The notes beneath the pieces are model-generated. The model was not told where the DNA came from. It made no database searches and saw only the letters and a list, made by a program, of their open reading frames with translations. A stretch of DNA of 64,000 bases from Sphingomonas sp. Root720 (GTDB lineage: Bacteria; Pseudomonadota; Alphaproteobacteria; Sphingomonadales; Sphingomonadaceae): positions 39,345 through 103,344 of the forward strand of contig NZ_LMID01000013.1 of NCBI RefSeq assembly GCF_001428605.1. Direction: 5' to 3'. A program made the translations under genes and the position numbers. Position 1 is the first letter of the stretch; every line of letters starts with the position of its first letter. Of this stretch, positions 1-9,543 are shown in pieces.

Positions 1-31
1 AAAGAAAAAGGGCCGGCCCGAAGGCCGACCC
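1..31 (-). terminator. Rho-independent terminator of the OmpA-like gene
   Basis: Read on the minus strand, a 9-bp GC-rich stem (GGGTCGGCC / GGCCGGCCC, one G-T pair) closes a TTCG tetraloop and is followed by TTTTTCTTT. It lies about 40 nt past the stop codon of the porin gene, so it ends that transcript. Confidence 0.9.
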
Positions 32-69
32 CAATTCTCGCGTCATCGACGGATCGATGACATCGCCGC

Positions 70-1197
70 TTACATGCCGGCGCCGAAGGTGATTTCGACG
101 CGACGGTTCTGCGGTTCACGGACGCCATCGGCGGTGTCGACCAGCGGACGGCTCTCGCCGAACGCTTCGGTCGCAATCGCCGAGTCAGGCACGCCCTTGC
201 CGGCAAGGTAAGCCTTCACCGAGTCGGCACGACGCTGCGAGAGACCGACGTTATACTGGTCGCTACCCGACTTGTCGGCGTGGCCGGCAAGCTGGACGCG
301 GGCCTGGCCGGTCGTCGCATAGGCGTTGGCCGCATTGTCGAGGATCGACGCAGCTTCCGCCGTGATGTCCGACTTGTCCCAGTCGAAGAACACGATGAAC
401 GGACCCGGGGTCTCAACCACCGGCGGCGGCGGAGGCGGCGGCGGGGGCGGAGGCGGCGGGGGCGGAGGCGGCGGGGGCGGCGGCGGCGGAGCAGCCGGTT
501 CGCCGAAGTTGTAGACGAGGCTCAGCAGAAGGCTGTGCGAACGCCACGTGCCCTCATATTCGGCGCCGAGGCGATCGAATACCTTGGCATCCTTCACGTT
601 GAAGTAGCGATACTTCAGGCCGACATCGACGTTGGTCGACACCGGATAGCGGACGCCGGCGATCGCCTGCCAGGCGAACTTCGAGTCCGAGTCGTTCAGG
701 AAGTCGTCGCCCGAGACGTTGTAACCGGCGAACTTCACACGAGCGATACCGGCGCCACCGCCGACATAACCCGAGAAGCCTTCCTCGCCACCGAAGTCGA
801 GCAGGCCGTTCACCATGAAGCTGAGGGCGCTGTTCTTGCCCGAAGCGTCCGGATAGGTACCGGCCGGAGCACCGGCCGCACCAGCGACGTTCGCCGCAGG
901 CGTACGCGACGCCGTCGTCGAGAAGCTGTTCACCCGGTTACGCTTGTAACCGACTTCGCCTTCGAGGCGGAACATGCCGAAATCGTAGCCGACGATGCCG
1001 TCGACGTCGAAACCGACTTTCGAGTCGACCGACGCGTTGCCGCCCGGCGACAAGGTCGACGGTCCAACGTCGAACTTCATGTCCTCGGCGAGCATGCCGC
1101 CGCCCTCAACGCCAACGTACCATGCGTTGTCGCGAGCAAAGGACGGCGCTGCGAGCGCGGTAGATGCTAGGGCCGCCAAGATGGCTAGCTTGCGCAT
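70..1197 (-). CDS. OmpA-family outer-membrane porin with polyproline linker
   Basis: The 375-residue protein has a signal peptide (MRKLAILAALASTALAAPSFA), an N-terminal beta-barrel domain of about 220 residues (ends in YNFGEPAAP), a linker of 23 consecutive prolines, and a C-terminal OmpA domain. In OmpA domains that fold binds peptidoglycan; the usual NxxLSxxRA-like helix (NVGLSQRRADSV) and terminal NRRVEI are present. It should tie the outer membrane to the wall. The start at 1197 is preferred over the longer frame from 1224 because GGAAAGGGG lies 7 nt upstream and the signal peptide begins there. It is a single gene with its own terminator. The proline codons are an imperfect CCG/CCC/CCT repeat, so linker length may vary between strains. 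Confidence 0.93.
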   Translation of the reverse strand: MRKLAILAALASTALAAPSFARDNAWYVGVEGGGMLAEDMKFDVGPSTLSPGGNASVDSKVGFDVDGIVGYDFGMFRLEGEVGYKRNRVNSFSTTASRTPAANVAGAAGAPAGTYPDASGKNSALSFMVNGLLDFGGEEGFSGYVGGGAGIARVKFAGYNVSGDDFLNDSDSKFAWQAIAGVRYPVSTNVDVGLKYRYFNVKDAKVFDRLGAEYEGTWRSHSLLLSLVYNFGEPAAPPPPPPPPPPPPPPPPPPPPPPPVVETPGPFIVFFDWDKSDITAEAASILDNAANAYATTGQARVQLAGHADKSGSDQYNVGLSQRRADSVKAYLAGKGVPDSAIATEAFGESRPLVDTADGVREPQNRRVEITFGAGM

Positions 1198-1440
1198 ATC
1201 ATTCCCCTTTCCAACAGGTTCCAAATGGAACTGTGTTCACCTAAACCAATCTTCCGGATCCGCGCAAGACGCATCCGTTTCTGCGGCGAACCGACCCGGC
1301 AACGGCATCCATTCCGGAACCGCATCGGATCACCCAGACAGCCGCTAAACGACTTTTAGGTGAAAGGGTTGCGACCCGCCGCAAAATTTTCGCGAGTGTT
1401 TTCAGGTGTGGCTTTTCTGCCACAGTCGACGCGACCCGGG

Positions 1441-2037
1441 CTAAGCCTCCAGCGGAACGAACACCTCGTTGGGCAGTGTCGTTCCCGGCCTGAGCGGCGA
1501 ATTATAATAGCCATGCTCGACGTCTCCGGCGGATGCCCGCCCCTTCGCGCCCACCCAGCTTCGCAGTTCGTTCGCCTTGGTCGCGAACAGCCGGTCGTTC
1601 GGCTTGCCGGGAACCGCGATCACCGCCACCTCGCGCGCCGGAATCTCGGCAATGGAGATGCCCGGCCCCGGTGGGTCGAGCGTGTCCCGATCGAGGCCCG
1701 GCGGAAGGAGGAAGCGGATCCGCCATGCACCATCCGGCAGCGGTCCGGCCAGCACCGGCATGGTGATCGGAATCTCGTCGCCCTCGCGGCTCTCGCCGAA
1801 CATGTAATCGGCGAGCAGGCCGAAGCCGTTGCCCAATGCGCGGTCGCGCGTTCCGTGCTGAGCGGTCTCGATGACGAGCAGCGCCGGGTAGCGCCGTATC
1901 TCGAAGCTGCCTTCGCTCAGCAACGTCTCGTAGATCGGCGTCCGGGCCGCGCGCTGCTTCAGATAGACATAGGCCGCGCCGGCCGCGGCGGCCGTCGCCA
2001 CGCCCGCCAGTATCTTGCCCCAACCGATCTTTGCCAT
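1441..2037 (-). CDS. SOUL-family heme-binding protein
   Basis: The 198-residue protein begins with a hydrophobic segment (about residues 8-24, signal anchor) and continues with a SOUL fold: the opening YETLLSEGSFEIRRYPALLVIET is typical, as are the RIRFLLPPG strand and IAEIPAREVAVI. SOUL proteins bind heme or other tetrapyrroles; the physiological role in bacteria is unclear. The start at 2037 follows GGAGGAGCA, a good ribosome site, so the longer frame from 2100 is not used. It is divergent from the XRE regulator at 2170. Confidence 0.85.
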   Translation of the reverse strand: MAKIGWGKILAGVATAAAAGAAYVYLKQRAARTPIYETLLSEGSFEIRRYPALLVIETAQHGTRDRALGNGFGLLADYMFGESREGDEIPITMPVLAGPLPDGAWRIRFLLPPGLDRDTLDPPGPGISIAEIPAREVAVIAVPGKPNDRLFATKANELRSWVGAKGRASAGDVEHGYYNSPLRPGTTLPNEVFVPLEA

Positions 2038-2169
2038 TGCTCCTCCGCTCGCGCGGGAAATAGGCGGGCCGTCCCGGAATTGCCAGTTTGTTCGCCCCAT
2101 AGCTGTACCGCATCGGCGCGCTTCGTTATGCAGCCACGGCTTTACCTATGTGGTTGGTGACCGACGCCG

Positions 2170-2733
2170 ATGAAAAGCTGTATCCGCGACGTGCGGCATG
2201 CCAAGGGGATGACGCTCCAGGATGTGGCCGAGCGCTGCGTCCCGCCGACGACGGCCCAGACGATCGGCCGGCTCGAAACCGGCACGCGCACCGTCTCGAT
2301 CGGCTGGCTTAACCGCATCGCCGCCGCGCTCGGGGCCGAGGCCGCCGAGCTGGTCCGTGTTCCCGAACAGGCGACGCTCGACATCCTCGCGCTGCTCGGC
2401 CCCGACGGCGCGACCGCGCCCCGTCATCCGCAGATGGCCGCGCTGCCACGACCGTCGCACAGCGGGCTGACCATGTTCGTGGAGGCGAGCGTGGGCGAAT
2501 ATCGTGCCGGCGACATGATATGGCTGGAACGCCTCGAGTTGCGTTCGTTCGTCCAGGCCCTGAACCGCGACGTGCTGGCCCCGCGCGCGGGCGGACGATT
2601 CGCCTTCGGTCGGCTGATCGATCATAACGGCAACCGCCTGCAGATCCTGCCGCCCGGCCAGGGATCGCGCCAGCAGATCGTCGATGCGCCGTGGATCGCG
2701 GTCGCTGTCCAGCTGCTTCGGCCGCTCCACTGA
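2170..2733 (+). CDS. XRE-family helix-turn-helix regulator
   Basis: The 187-residue protein has an N-terminal Cro/C1-type HTH (about residues 3-62: RHAKGMTLQDVAERC ... IGRLETGTRTVSIGWLNRIAAAL). The second half resembles a small sensor or S24-like beta domain without recognisable protease residues. It probably represses a nearby gene; the SOUL gene is divergent and the trans-sulfuration gene follows by 82 nt. No strong ribosome site is visible before the ATG, so the start is moderately certain. Confidence 0.8.
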   Translation: MKSCIRDVRHAKGMTLQDVAERCVPPTTAQTIGRLETGTRTVSIGWLNRIAAALGAEAAELVRVPEQATLDILALLGPDGATAPRHPQMAALPRPSHSGLTMFVEASVGEYRAGDMIWLERLELRSFVQALNRDVLAPRAGGRFAFGRLIDHNGNRLQILPPGQGSRQQIVDAPWIAVAVQLLRPLH

Positions 2734-2815
2734 CGCAACGGCTCTGCCTCGCTTGTCAGCGGAGGTGGCAAGGCGCATCCTCCTGCCCATCACAAAAGAT
2801 ATACGCAGGAAACCC

Positions 2816-4135
2816 ATGTCCAAGCCCACCGAAGATGTACTGAGCGGCACGACGCCGCGCCGCCGCCCCAAGCCCGAAGTCCTCGAAGTCGGCGGCCGCA
2901 AGCTCAAGCCCTCGACCCTCATGATGGGCCATGGCTATGATCCGATGCTGTCCGAAGGCGCGCTGAAGCCACCGATTTTCCTGACCTCGACCTTCGTCTT
3001 CGAAAGTGCGGCGGCCGGAAAGCGTCATTTCGAGGGTGTCACCGGCAAGCGTCCGGGCGGAGCGGAGGGGCTCGTCTATTCGCGCTTCAACGGCCCCGAC
3101 CAGGAGATATTGGAAGACCGCCTTGGCATCTGGGAGGATGCCGAGGACGCGCTCAGCTTCTCCAGCGGCATGTCGGCGATCGCCACGCTGCTGCTGAGCC
3201 TGGTGCGGCCGGGCGATGTGATCGTCCATTCGGCACCGCTCTATGCGGCGACCGAAACGCTGATCGCGCGCATCCTCGGCCGCTTCGGCGTGACCTGGCT
3301 CGACTTCCCGGCCGGCGCCACGCCCGAGGAGATCGCCGCGGTGGTCGAAACCGCCAAGGCCAGGGGCCGGGTCGCGCTGATCTACCTCGAAAGCCCGGCC
3401 AACCCGACCAATGCGCTGGTCGACGTCCAGGCCGTGCGCGACGTGCGCGACCGGCTGTTCGCCGGAGAATCCGAAAAGCCGCCGATCGCCATCGACAACA
3501 CCTTCCTCGGTCCGCTCTGGTCGAAGCCATTGCGACATGGTGCCGAACTGGTGGTCTATTCGCTGACCAAATATGCCGGCGGGCACAGCGATCTGGTTGC
3601 CGGCGGCGTGGTCGGCGCCAAGGCGCTGCTCGACCCGATCCGCGCGATGCGCAACACGATCGGCACGATCACCGATCCCCATACCGCCTGGATGCTGCTG
3701 CGCTCGCTCGAGACCCTCGAGTTACGGATGAGCCGCGCGGGCGAGAACGCCGCCAAGGTCTGCGAATGGCTGCGCGACCGGCCGCAGGTCGACCGGGTCG
3801 GCTATCTCGGCTTCCTGCAACACGGATCGCGCCAGGCCGACATCTACCAGCGGCACTGCGACGGCGCGGGATCGACCTTCTCGCTCTACCTGAAAGGCGG
3901 CGAGCGCGAGGCCTTCGCCTTTCTCGACGCGTTGAAGATCGCCAAGCTTGCGGTCAGCCTGGGCGGCACCGAGACGCTGGCCAGCCATCCCGCCGGCATG
4001 ACCCATTTGTCGGTTCCCGAGGAGCGCAAGCGCGCGCTCGACATCGGCGACAATCTCGTCCGCATCTCGATCGGCATCGAGGATCCGGACGATCTGATCG
4101 CCGACTTCGAACAGGCGCTAAAGGCTATAGACTAA
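2816..4135 (+). CDS. PLP-dependent trans-sulfuration enzyme (cystathionine gamma-synthase family)
   Basis: The 439-residue protein is a Cys/Met-metabolism PLP enzyme of fold type I. It has the substrate loop YSRFNGPDQEILEDRL, the SSGMSAI motif, IAIDNTF before the lysine, and the PLP lysine in SLTKYAGGHSDLVAGG. The C-terminal motif LGGTETLASHPAGMTH is typical of gamma-synthase/lyase enzymes. It could make cystathionine or act as a gamma-lyase; sequence alone does not decide. The ATG at 2816 follows CAGGAA; the extra 44 residues of the longer frame overlap the XRE gene. A second, divergent family member is encoded at 58642-59850. Confidence 0.9.
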   Translation: MSKPTEDVLSGTTPRRRPKPEVLEVGGRKLKPSTLMMGHGYDPMLSEGALKPPIFLTSTFVFESAAAGKRHFEGVTGKRPGGAEGLVYSRFNGPDQEILEDRLGIWEDAEDALSFSSGMSAIATLLLSLVRPGDVIVHSAPLYAATETLIARILGRFGVTWLDFPAGATPEEIAAVVETAKARGRVALIYLESPANPTNALVDVQAVRDVRDRLFAGESEKPPIAIDNTFLGPLWSKPLRHGAELVVYSLTKYAGGHSDLVAGGVVGAKALLDPIRAMRNTIGTITDPHTAWMLLRSLETLELRMSRAGENAAKVCEWLRDRPQVDRVGYLGFLQHGSRQADIYQRHCDGAGSTFSLYLKGGEREAFAFLDALKIAKLAVSLGGTETLASHPAGMTHLSVPEERKRALDIGDNLVRISIGIEDPDDLIADFEQALKAID

Positions 4136-4182
4136 CCCGGGCGATCAGCCGTGGCGACCGGGCGCCGCCATCCGGCGTCGGG

Positions 4183-5067
4183 TCAGCCGCGCGATCCGGC
4201 GGGCACCGCCGCGAAGTAGGTTGCCATCGCGGTGGCGGCCCGGTCGGTCAGCTCGATGAACACGCGCCGGCCGTCGTCGGGATCGGCCACCCGGTGCAGG
4301 AGCCCCGCCTCGGTCAGCTGCTTGATCCAGCGCAGCGCTGTCGTCGCCGGGACCGCCGCGGCGATGCACAGGCTCGATACGGCGACGGAACGCCCCTCGA
4401 TCCGCGCCGCCATCAAGTCGAGCAGGATATCCCAGGCCGGATCGGCGAACAGGCCCACCCCGAACAGATCCTCGCGCAGGCGGCGTGCGCGGATGATATC
4501 GCGGATCGCACCGGCATTGGCGACGCCGGGCGGCGACGGATCGTCATGGCCGGCATCGTCGCGCTGACCGGCGCCGTCGCGCAGGATCGCCGCGGGCCGA
4601 TGCGCACTCTCGAAGGCGTCCAGCGGAAAAACGCTGCGTCCCGCCGCCTCGTCGCCGCCGTCCTCGCGAAGCTGCGATGCCGGGCGCGCGATTTGCTCGG
4701 CCAGTGCGGCCGCCAGGACGTCCTCGTCGCGATCGACTACGATGCTTACGGCGCCTTCGCCGATCCGCGCCGCAACGATATCGACCAACGCTGGAGGAAT
4801 CACGACCAAGGCCGAGACGTCACCTCGGCCGGCCGCATCGGCGATGCGTTCGAGAAGCTGGTCCAGGACGAAGCCATGGTCGACGGTGACATCGATCCAC
4901 ACCAGATCGACCGCCACCTGGGCATCCATTCGTTTCACTACCGTATCGATACCGAGCGAAGCCGCGATCCTGCCTCCAGCGATCTCCGCGCTTCTCGCCG
5001 CCGCCGCCGCGCCTTCTTCCGTATCGGCGAACACCAATATGATCGGAGCGGAGCTCCAATATGTCAT
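4183..5067 (-). CDS. Winged-helix (MarR-like) regulator with N-terminal extension
   Basis: The 294-residue protein has a C-terminal winged helix (about residues 195-290) with LREDLFGVGLFADPAWDILLDLMAARIEGRSVAVSSLCIAA, a recognition-helix segment ATTALRWIKQLTEAGLL and the wing DPDDGRRVFIELTD, the pattern of MarR-type regulators. The first 130 residues form an alpha/beta domain rich in Val/Asp that resembles a response-regulator or flavodoxin-like fold (LVFADTEEGAAAAARSAEIAG) and may be a sensor. The start at 5067 has GGAGG 8 nt upstream. It is divergent from the hemerythrin gene. Confidence 0.8.
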   Translation of the reverse strand: MTYWSSAPIILVFADTEEGAAAAARSAEIAGGRIAASLGIDTVVKRMDAQVAVDLVWIDVTVDHGFVLDQLLERIADAAGRGDVSALVVIPPALVDIVAARIGEGAVSIVVDRDEDVLAAALAEQIARPASQLREDGGDEAAGRSVFPLDAFESAHRPAAILRDGAGQRDDAGHDDPSPPGVANAGAIRDIIRARRLREDLFGVGLFADPAWDILLDLMAARIEGRSVAVSSLCIAAAVPATTALRWIKQLTEAGLLHRVADPDDGRRVFIELTDRAATAMATYFAAVPAGSRG

Positions 5068-5192
5068 CCGCAACCTCCAGCACGCCGCATCACGATGCTC
5101 GCCCCCGCGTGCCATGTGCCCGATTAGAACTAGCGACCATCCCATTGCCGTTCAGCAGGCGATTGATCCGTAATGGATTAACCATCGCCATG

Positions 5193-5218
5193 GGAACATC
5201 GAACCGCTCCGGCCCGTT
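5193..5218 (+). promoter_or_regulatory. EcfG-type stress promoter of the hemerythrin gene
   Basis: GGAAC at 5193-5197, a 17-nt spacer and CGTT at 5215-5218 match the consensus used by the alphaproteobacterial general-stress sigma factor EcfG. The GTG start of the downstream gene is 38 nt beyond. Confidence 0.7.
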
Positions 5219-5256
5219 GTCCACGCACCGATTTTCTTTGCGAAAGGAGACCGACC

Positions 5257-5817
5257 GTGCCGGGCAAATATGGTTCGCGGAACATGCAGGGGAACCACCG
5301 GGTCGGCGAGGACGATCCAACGGCGATCGGCTTGCTCAAAGCCGAGCACCATGTCTTCCGCGACCTGTTCGACGAAGCGGAGGCGGCGTCGCCGCAGCGC
5401 CTGGCCGCGATCGCCCGCGAGCTTTGCATGCGGCTGACCGTCCACATGGCCATCGAGGAGGAGATCCTCTACCCAGCGCTCAAGCCGGTCATCGGTGACG
5501 ACGAGGTCAACGAGGGCATCGTCGAGCACCAGTCGGGCAAGTGCATCATCGCCGAACTGGAGCAGCTCGACGGCACCGAGGAGTTGTTCGCATCGAAGGT
5601 CCATGTGCTGGGTGAGGAAACCGTCCACCATATCGACGAAGAGGACGAGGATCTGTTCGAGGACGCCAAGACGGCGCACAAGGACGGCGAGATCGATCTC
5701 GACGAGATTGGCGAGCGGCTCCGCGCGCGCCAGGCCGAACTCTACGACCAGATTGCGACCACAGGCGAGACCGGCCGGACCAACGAGGCGCAGCCCGACG
5801 AGGTCGAGCGCGCCTGA
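5257..5817 (+). CDS. Hemerythrin-like HHE-domain protein
   Basis: The 186-residue cytoplasmic protein carries the helical HHE pattern for a di-iron site: AEHHVFRDLF, HMAIEEEILYPAL, EHQSGKCIIAELEQL and VHHIDEEDEDLF. Such proteins bind O2 or NO or act in iron and oxidative stress. The GTG start follows AAAGGAGA at ideal spacing. The acidic C-terminal tail lies outside the domain. The EcfG-type promoter just upstream suggests induction in the general stress response. Confidence 0.9.
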   Translation: MPGKYGSRNMQGNHRVGEDDPTAIGLLKAEHHVFRDLFDEAEAASPQRLAAIARELCMRLTVHMAIEEEILYPALKPVIGDDEVNEGIVEHQSGKCIIAELEQLDGTEELFASKVHVLGEETVHHIDEEDEDLFEDAKTAHKDGEIDLDEIGERLRARQAELYDQIATTGETGRTNEAQPDEVERA

Positions 5818-5841
5818 GCCGCGGACGTCCGGGGGCGACGC

Positions 5842-7125
5842 TCAGCCGTCGCTTTCGCGTTCGATGTCCGCGCCCACGGCCGACAGCTTCTCTTCGAGAC
5901 GCTCATAGCCGCGGTCGAGATGGTAGACGCGGTGCACCCGCGTCTCCCCTTCCGCCGCGAGGCCGGCGAGCACGAGGCTCATCGACGCGCGCAGGTCGGT
6001 CGCCATCACGTCGGCGCCAACGATGCGGTCGACGCCCTTGACGATGGCGGTACGTCCATGGACCTGGATGTCTGCTCCCATGCGGGTCAGCTCGGGCACG
6101 TGCATGTAGCGATTCTCGAAGATCGTCTCGGTCAGCACGCTGGTGCCGCCGGCGAGCGCCAGCATCGCCATGAACTGCGCCTGCATGTCGGTCGGGAAGG
6201 CCGGGAACGGCGCGGTGGAGAGGGTCAACGGGCGTAGCTTTTCGTGCGCGGTCACCCGGATGCCGCCGTCGATCGGCTCGATCGCGACTCCGGCGTCCCG
6301 CAGCCCCTTGAGGATCGCCTCCATATCGTCGGTCCTGGCGCCGATCAGGTCGATCTGGCCGCCGGTGATCGCCGCGGCGCAGGCATAGCTGCCCGCCTCG
6401 ATCCGGTCGGGCATCACCTCATATTCGGCGCCGTGCAGGCTGGTCTTGCCCTGGACGACGAGCCGGTCGGTGCCGATGCCGTCGATTTCGGCCCCCATGG
6501 CTACGAGGCAGCGGGCGAGGTCGACGATCTCGGGCTCGCGTGCCGCATTCTCCATCACGGTCTCGCCGCGCGCGAGCACCGCGGCCATCAACGCATTCTC
6601 GGTCGCGCCGACCGATACGACCGGGAAGCTGATGCGTCCGCCGCGCAGGCCGCCCGAAGGGGCCGTCGCCTTCACATAGCCGGCGGTCAGCTCGATTTCG
6701 GCTCCCAGCGCTTCGAGCGCCTTGAGGTGCAGGTCGATCGGGCGATTGCCGATCGCGCAGCCGCCCGGCAGCGAGACCGTCGCCTCGCCCGCCCGCGCGA
6801 CCAGCGGACCCAGCACCAGGATCGAGGCGCGCATCTTGCGAACGATGTCATAGGGCGCGACGGTTGACGCGATCACCTTCGCCGCCATGGTCATCTGCCG
6901 GCCGATCGTATCGCCCTCGCCACGACGCACCATGGTCGACACGCCCAGCTCGTTGAGCAGATGGCCGAAACTGTCGACGTCCGCGAGCCGGGGGAGATTC
7001 GACAGGGTCAGCCGTTCCTCGGTCAGCAGCGCGCAGGGCAGCAGCGTGAGCGCGGCGTTCTTGGCGCCCGAGACGGGCAGCCGGCCTTTGAGGCGGTTGC
7101 CGCCCCTGATCGTGATACGGTCCAT
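5842..7125 (-). CDS. murA: UDP-N-acetylglucosamine 1-carboxyvinyltransferase
   Basis: The 427-residue enzyme transfers enolpyruvate from PEP to UDP-GlcNAc, the first committed step of peptidoglycan synthesis in the cytoplasm. Seen are the N-terminal [21 protein letters not shown] motif and the catalytic cysteine near residue 123 in [15 protein letters not shown]. The cysteine indicates a normal fosfomycin-sensitive active site. The start at 7125 begins MDRITIRGG as in the family; upstream residues of the longer frame do not match. It is a single gene. Confidence 0.97.
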   Translation of the reverse strand: MDRITIRGGNRLKGRLPVSGAKNAALTLLPCALLTEERLTLSNLPRLADVDSFGHLLNELGVSTMVRRGEGDTIGRQMTMAAKVIASTVAPYDIVRKMRASILVLGPLVARAGEATVSLPGGCAIGNRPIDLHLKALEALGAEIELTAGYVKATAPSGGLRGGRISFPVVSVGATENALMAAVLARGETVMENAAREPEIVDLARCLVAMGAEIDGIGTDRLVVQGKTSLHGAEYEVMPDRIEAGSYACAAAITGGQIDLIGARTDDMEAILKGLRDAGVAIEPIDGGIRVTAHEKLRPLTLSTAPFPAFPTDMQAQFMAMLALAGGTSVLTETIFENRYMHVPELTRMGADIQVHGRTAIVKGVDRIVGADVMATDLRASMSLVLAGLAAEGETRVHRVYHLDRGYERLEEKLSAVGADIERESDG

Positions 7126-7246
7126 GGACCGCCTGTATCGGGGAGTTGGTTCGGCCTCAAGCGGTTGCATGGCGCGACTTCGGGCTGTCATGCGGCGACG
7201 CTATCCTTCCCGCCGAAAACGGCCCGCACTGTCTGGTGAAGATCCG

Positions 7247-8032
7247 ATGTCCCTTCTGCTCGCTCCCGCCATCTTCCTCGCCCTCGCCGCCCCCGGCGCC
7301 GCCGAGGTCCGCCGCATCCCCTCCGAAGACGCCCGCCAAGGCGCGGTATCGGACGGCCGGCACCTCTACGCGATCGACAATGCCGCGATCAGCAAGCTCG
7401 ATCCGTCGAGCGGTCGCACCGTCGCCCGCTGGCACGGCGACCCGGCCCTGTTCAGGCACATGAACTCCTGCATCGCGCTCGGCGGAAAGCTCATTTGCGC
7501 CGCCTCCAACTATCCCGACGTGCCTATGGCAAGTTCGATCGAATGGTTCGACACCCGGACGATGCGGCATGTCGCCAGCCGCAGCCTCGGCCCGGGCCGG
7601 GGCTCGCTCACCTGGCTCGACTGGCATGACGGAAGCTGGTGGGCCTGCTTCGCCCATTATGACGGCAAGGGCGGCGAACCCGGCCGCGACCACCGCCACA
7701 CCACGCTCGTCCGCTTCGACCGGACCTTCGCCGAACAGGGCGCCTGGCTGTTCCCGCCGGACGTGCTCGAGCGGATGTCGCCCTTCAGCTCGTCGGGCGG
7801 CGGCTGGGGGGCGGATGGCCGCCTCTACGTCACGGGGCATGATCGCCCCGAACTCTACGTCGTCGCTTTGCCCGACGCCGGATCGGTCCTCCGCCATGTC
7901 GCGACCATCCCCATCCCGACCAACGGCCAGGCGATCGCCTGGGACCCGAAGGACAAGCGTCTCCTCTGGTCGATCGAGCGCAAGGGCCGCGCCCTGGTAG
8001 CGAGCCGGGTGCCCGAGATCGTGGAAAATTAG
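7247..8032 (+). CDS. Exported protein of unknown function, beta-propeller-like
   Basis: The 261-residue protein has a signal peptide (MSLLLAPAIFLALAAPGAAE) and then short repeated beta-type blades with SDGRHLYAIDNAAISKLDP, GSLTWLDWHDGSWWACFAHYDG and NGQAIAWDPKDKRLLWSI. I do not recognise a catalytic motif. It is likely periplasmic. It is divergent from murA. Family-level function is unknown. Confidence 0.7.
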   Translation: MSLLLAPAIFLALAAPGAAEVRRIPSEDARQGAVSDGRHLYAIDNAAISKLDPSSGRTVARWHGDPALFRHMNSCIALGGKLICAASNYPDVPMASSIEWFDTRTMRHVASRSLGPGRGSLTWLDWHDGSWWACFAHYDGKGGEPGRDHRHTTLVRFDRTFAEQGAWLFPPDVLERMSPFSSSGGGWGADGRLYVTGHDRPELYVVALPDAGSVLRHVATIPIPTNGQAIAWDPKDKRLLWSIERKGRALVASRVPEIVEN

Positions 8033-8120
8033 CCTTCGTTCGCGGCGAGCCAGCACCAGCGAAACAGGCAGGGCCGCGTGAACGCCTCAACCGGCGACGA
8101 GAAAAACGCTGTAAGGGCCT

Positions 8121-8483
8121 TCAGGCCTTCTCAAGCGTGCATTGGAGCGGATGCTGGTTCTGCCGGGCGAAATCGACGACTTGGCTGACCTTGGTCTCGG
8201 CGACCTCGTAGCTGAAGACGCCGCATACGCCGACGCCCTTCTGATGGACGTGGAGCATCACCCGGGTCGCATCCTCCAGATTCATGCGGAAGAAACGCTG
8301 GAGGCAAAGGACGACGAACTCCATCGGCGTATAATCGTCGTTGAGCATCAGCACCTTGTAGGGCGATGGCTTCTTGGTGCGCGAGCGGGTCCGCGTGGCG
8401 AGACCGAGACCGGTGCCGTTATCATCGCCATCCTTGCGCGTGGCCATGCCGGTCGGGGCAAGGGAAGAGACAGAATCGCTCAT
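8121..8483 (-). CDS. clpS: ATP-dependent Clp protease adaptor ClpS
   Basis: The 120-residue protein hands N-degron substrates to ClpAP. The conserved core [17 protein letters not shown] holds the N-degron pocket (DDYTPM), followed by [23 protein letters not shown] and the C-terminal [12 protein letters not shown]. No good ribosome site is visible; starts at 8516 or 8447 are also possible, since the N-terminal tail is poorly conserved. clpA is not next to it in this window. Confidence 0.93.
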   Translation of the reverse strand: MSDSVSSLAPTGMATRKDGDDNGTGLGLATRTRSRTKKPSPYKVLMLNDDYTPMEFVVLCLQRFFRMNLEDATRVMLHVHQKGVGVCGVFSYEVAETKVSQVVDFARQNQHPLQCTLEKA

Positions 8484-8640
8484 GGTCGGCGCGGGACTCA
8501 CACAAATACGGGACATGGGAAAGAATATGGCACGCCGGGCCGCTTCGGCAAGGGGCTGACGAGCGCTTTGCCCCATCGACGGCGCATCAAGGCCGTGGAT
8601 CGAGCATTTCCATGCACCGGTCGCGCGCTCGACCGGCGCC

Positions 8641-8677
8641 CGAAAGAAAACGGCCGCCTCCCGGGGGAAGCGGCCGT
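8641..8677 (-). terminator. Rho-independent terminator of the phasin gene
   Basis: On the minus strand a stem ACGGCCGCTTCCC / GGGAGGCGGCCGT (small mismatch near the loop) is followed by TTTTCTTTC, starting about 22 nt past the phasin stop codon. Confidence 0.85.
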
Positions 8678-8699
8678 CGAAACGCAGTGGAAAGGGAAA

Positions 8700-9521
8700 T
8701 CAAAGCGCTGCGGACTTGATCTTCTCTGCAGCGAGCGCGTAGCGGCTCGAAATCGGCTGGGCGACTTCGCCGGCCAGCTTCAGCCAGGCTTCGCTCAGCT
8801 TCGAAGCTTCGGCGACGGCGCTGTCGAATGCCGACTTGGCATAGTCGCTCTGGATCTGGAACAGCTCGGTCGGGGTCTTGACCGCGGCCAGGCTCTTCAT
8901 CGTCGCCGAGGCGGTCTCGAAGCTCTTCTTGCCATAATCTGCCAGTTCCTGGCCAAGCGACTCGGCGCCCTTGGCGGCAGTCTTCGCCGAGGTGGCGAAC
9001 GCCTCGAAGTTGCCCTTGGTGAATTCGGTCAGCTCTTCGCCGGCCTTGGCGGTCTTCTCGAACGCAGTCTTCGCACGGTCGTTGAAATCAGCAATCATCT
9101 TATTAACCTTTTCAGCAGCAGCCTTCGGCTGGGGTGGAACGGTGGTGGCCATGACGCGCACTCCCTTCGTTTCCGGCTTTGACGCTGCCGGGGCGGGCTT
9201 GACCGCCGGCGTCGCGACGGCCGGGGGCGTAACAATCTCGGCGACGGAAACGACCGCCGGCTTTTCCGGCGCAGCGACGCTTGCCGGCTGCGCCGTCATG
9301 GCGACGGGCTGGGCCTTCGCAGCGGGCTCGGTCTTGGCGACCGGGGCCGGCTTCGGAGCCGGTTCCGGCTTCACCGCCGCAGGCTTTGAAGCAACCTGCC
9401 CAGGCGCCGCGACCTTGGCCGTGTCCGGCTTGGACGGCACGATGGGTTTGCGGGCCGTCCTAGCGGCGGAGGCCGCCTTGTGCCGGCCGGGAAAGCGCTT
9501 GCTGGAAACCTTATCCGCCAT
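8700..9521 (-). CDS. phaP: Phasin, PHA granule-associated protein
   Basis: The 273-residue protein has a disordered Ala/Pro/Lys-rich N-terminal half (about residues 1-140, repeated KPA/PAA units) and a C-terminal helical phasin domain (NKMIADFNDRAKTAFEKTAKAGEELTEFTKGNFEAFATSAKTAA, with YGKKSFETASATMKSLAAVKTPTELFQIQSDYAKSAFD). It coats PHA granules. The start MADKVSSKR at 9521 is chosen because the longer frame runs through the operator region. It is 198 nt downstream of phaC but has its own promoter, operators and terminator. Confidence 0.92.
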   Translation of the reverse strand: MADKVSSKRFPGRHKAASAARTARKPIVPSKPDTAKVAAPGQVASKPAAVKPEPAPKPAPVAKTEPAAKAQPVAMTAQPASVAAPEKPAVVSVAEIVTPPAVATPAVKPAPAASKPETKGVRVMATTVPPQPKAAAEKVNKMIADFNDRAKTAFEKTAKAGEELTEFTKGNFEAFATSAKTAAKGAESLGQELADYGKKSFETASATMKSLAAVKTPTELFQIQSDYAKSAFDSAVAEASKLSEAWLKLAGEVAQPISSRYALAAEKIKSAAL

Positions 9522-9543
9522 CGAATCGAAATTCCGTCTTGGA

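Noticed and set aside
421-489. GGC/GGG-rich repeat as a CRISPR or microsatellite
   Set aside because: It is the in-frame proline linker of the OmpA-like gene.
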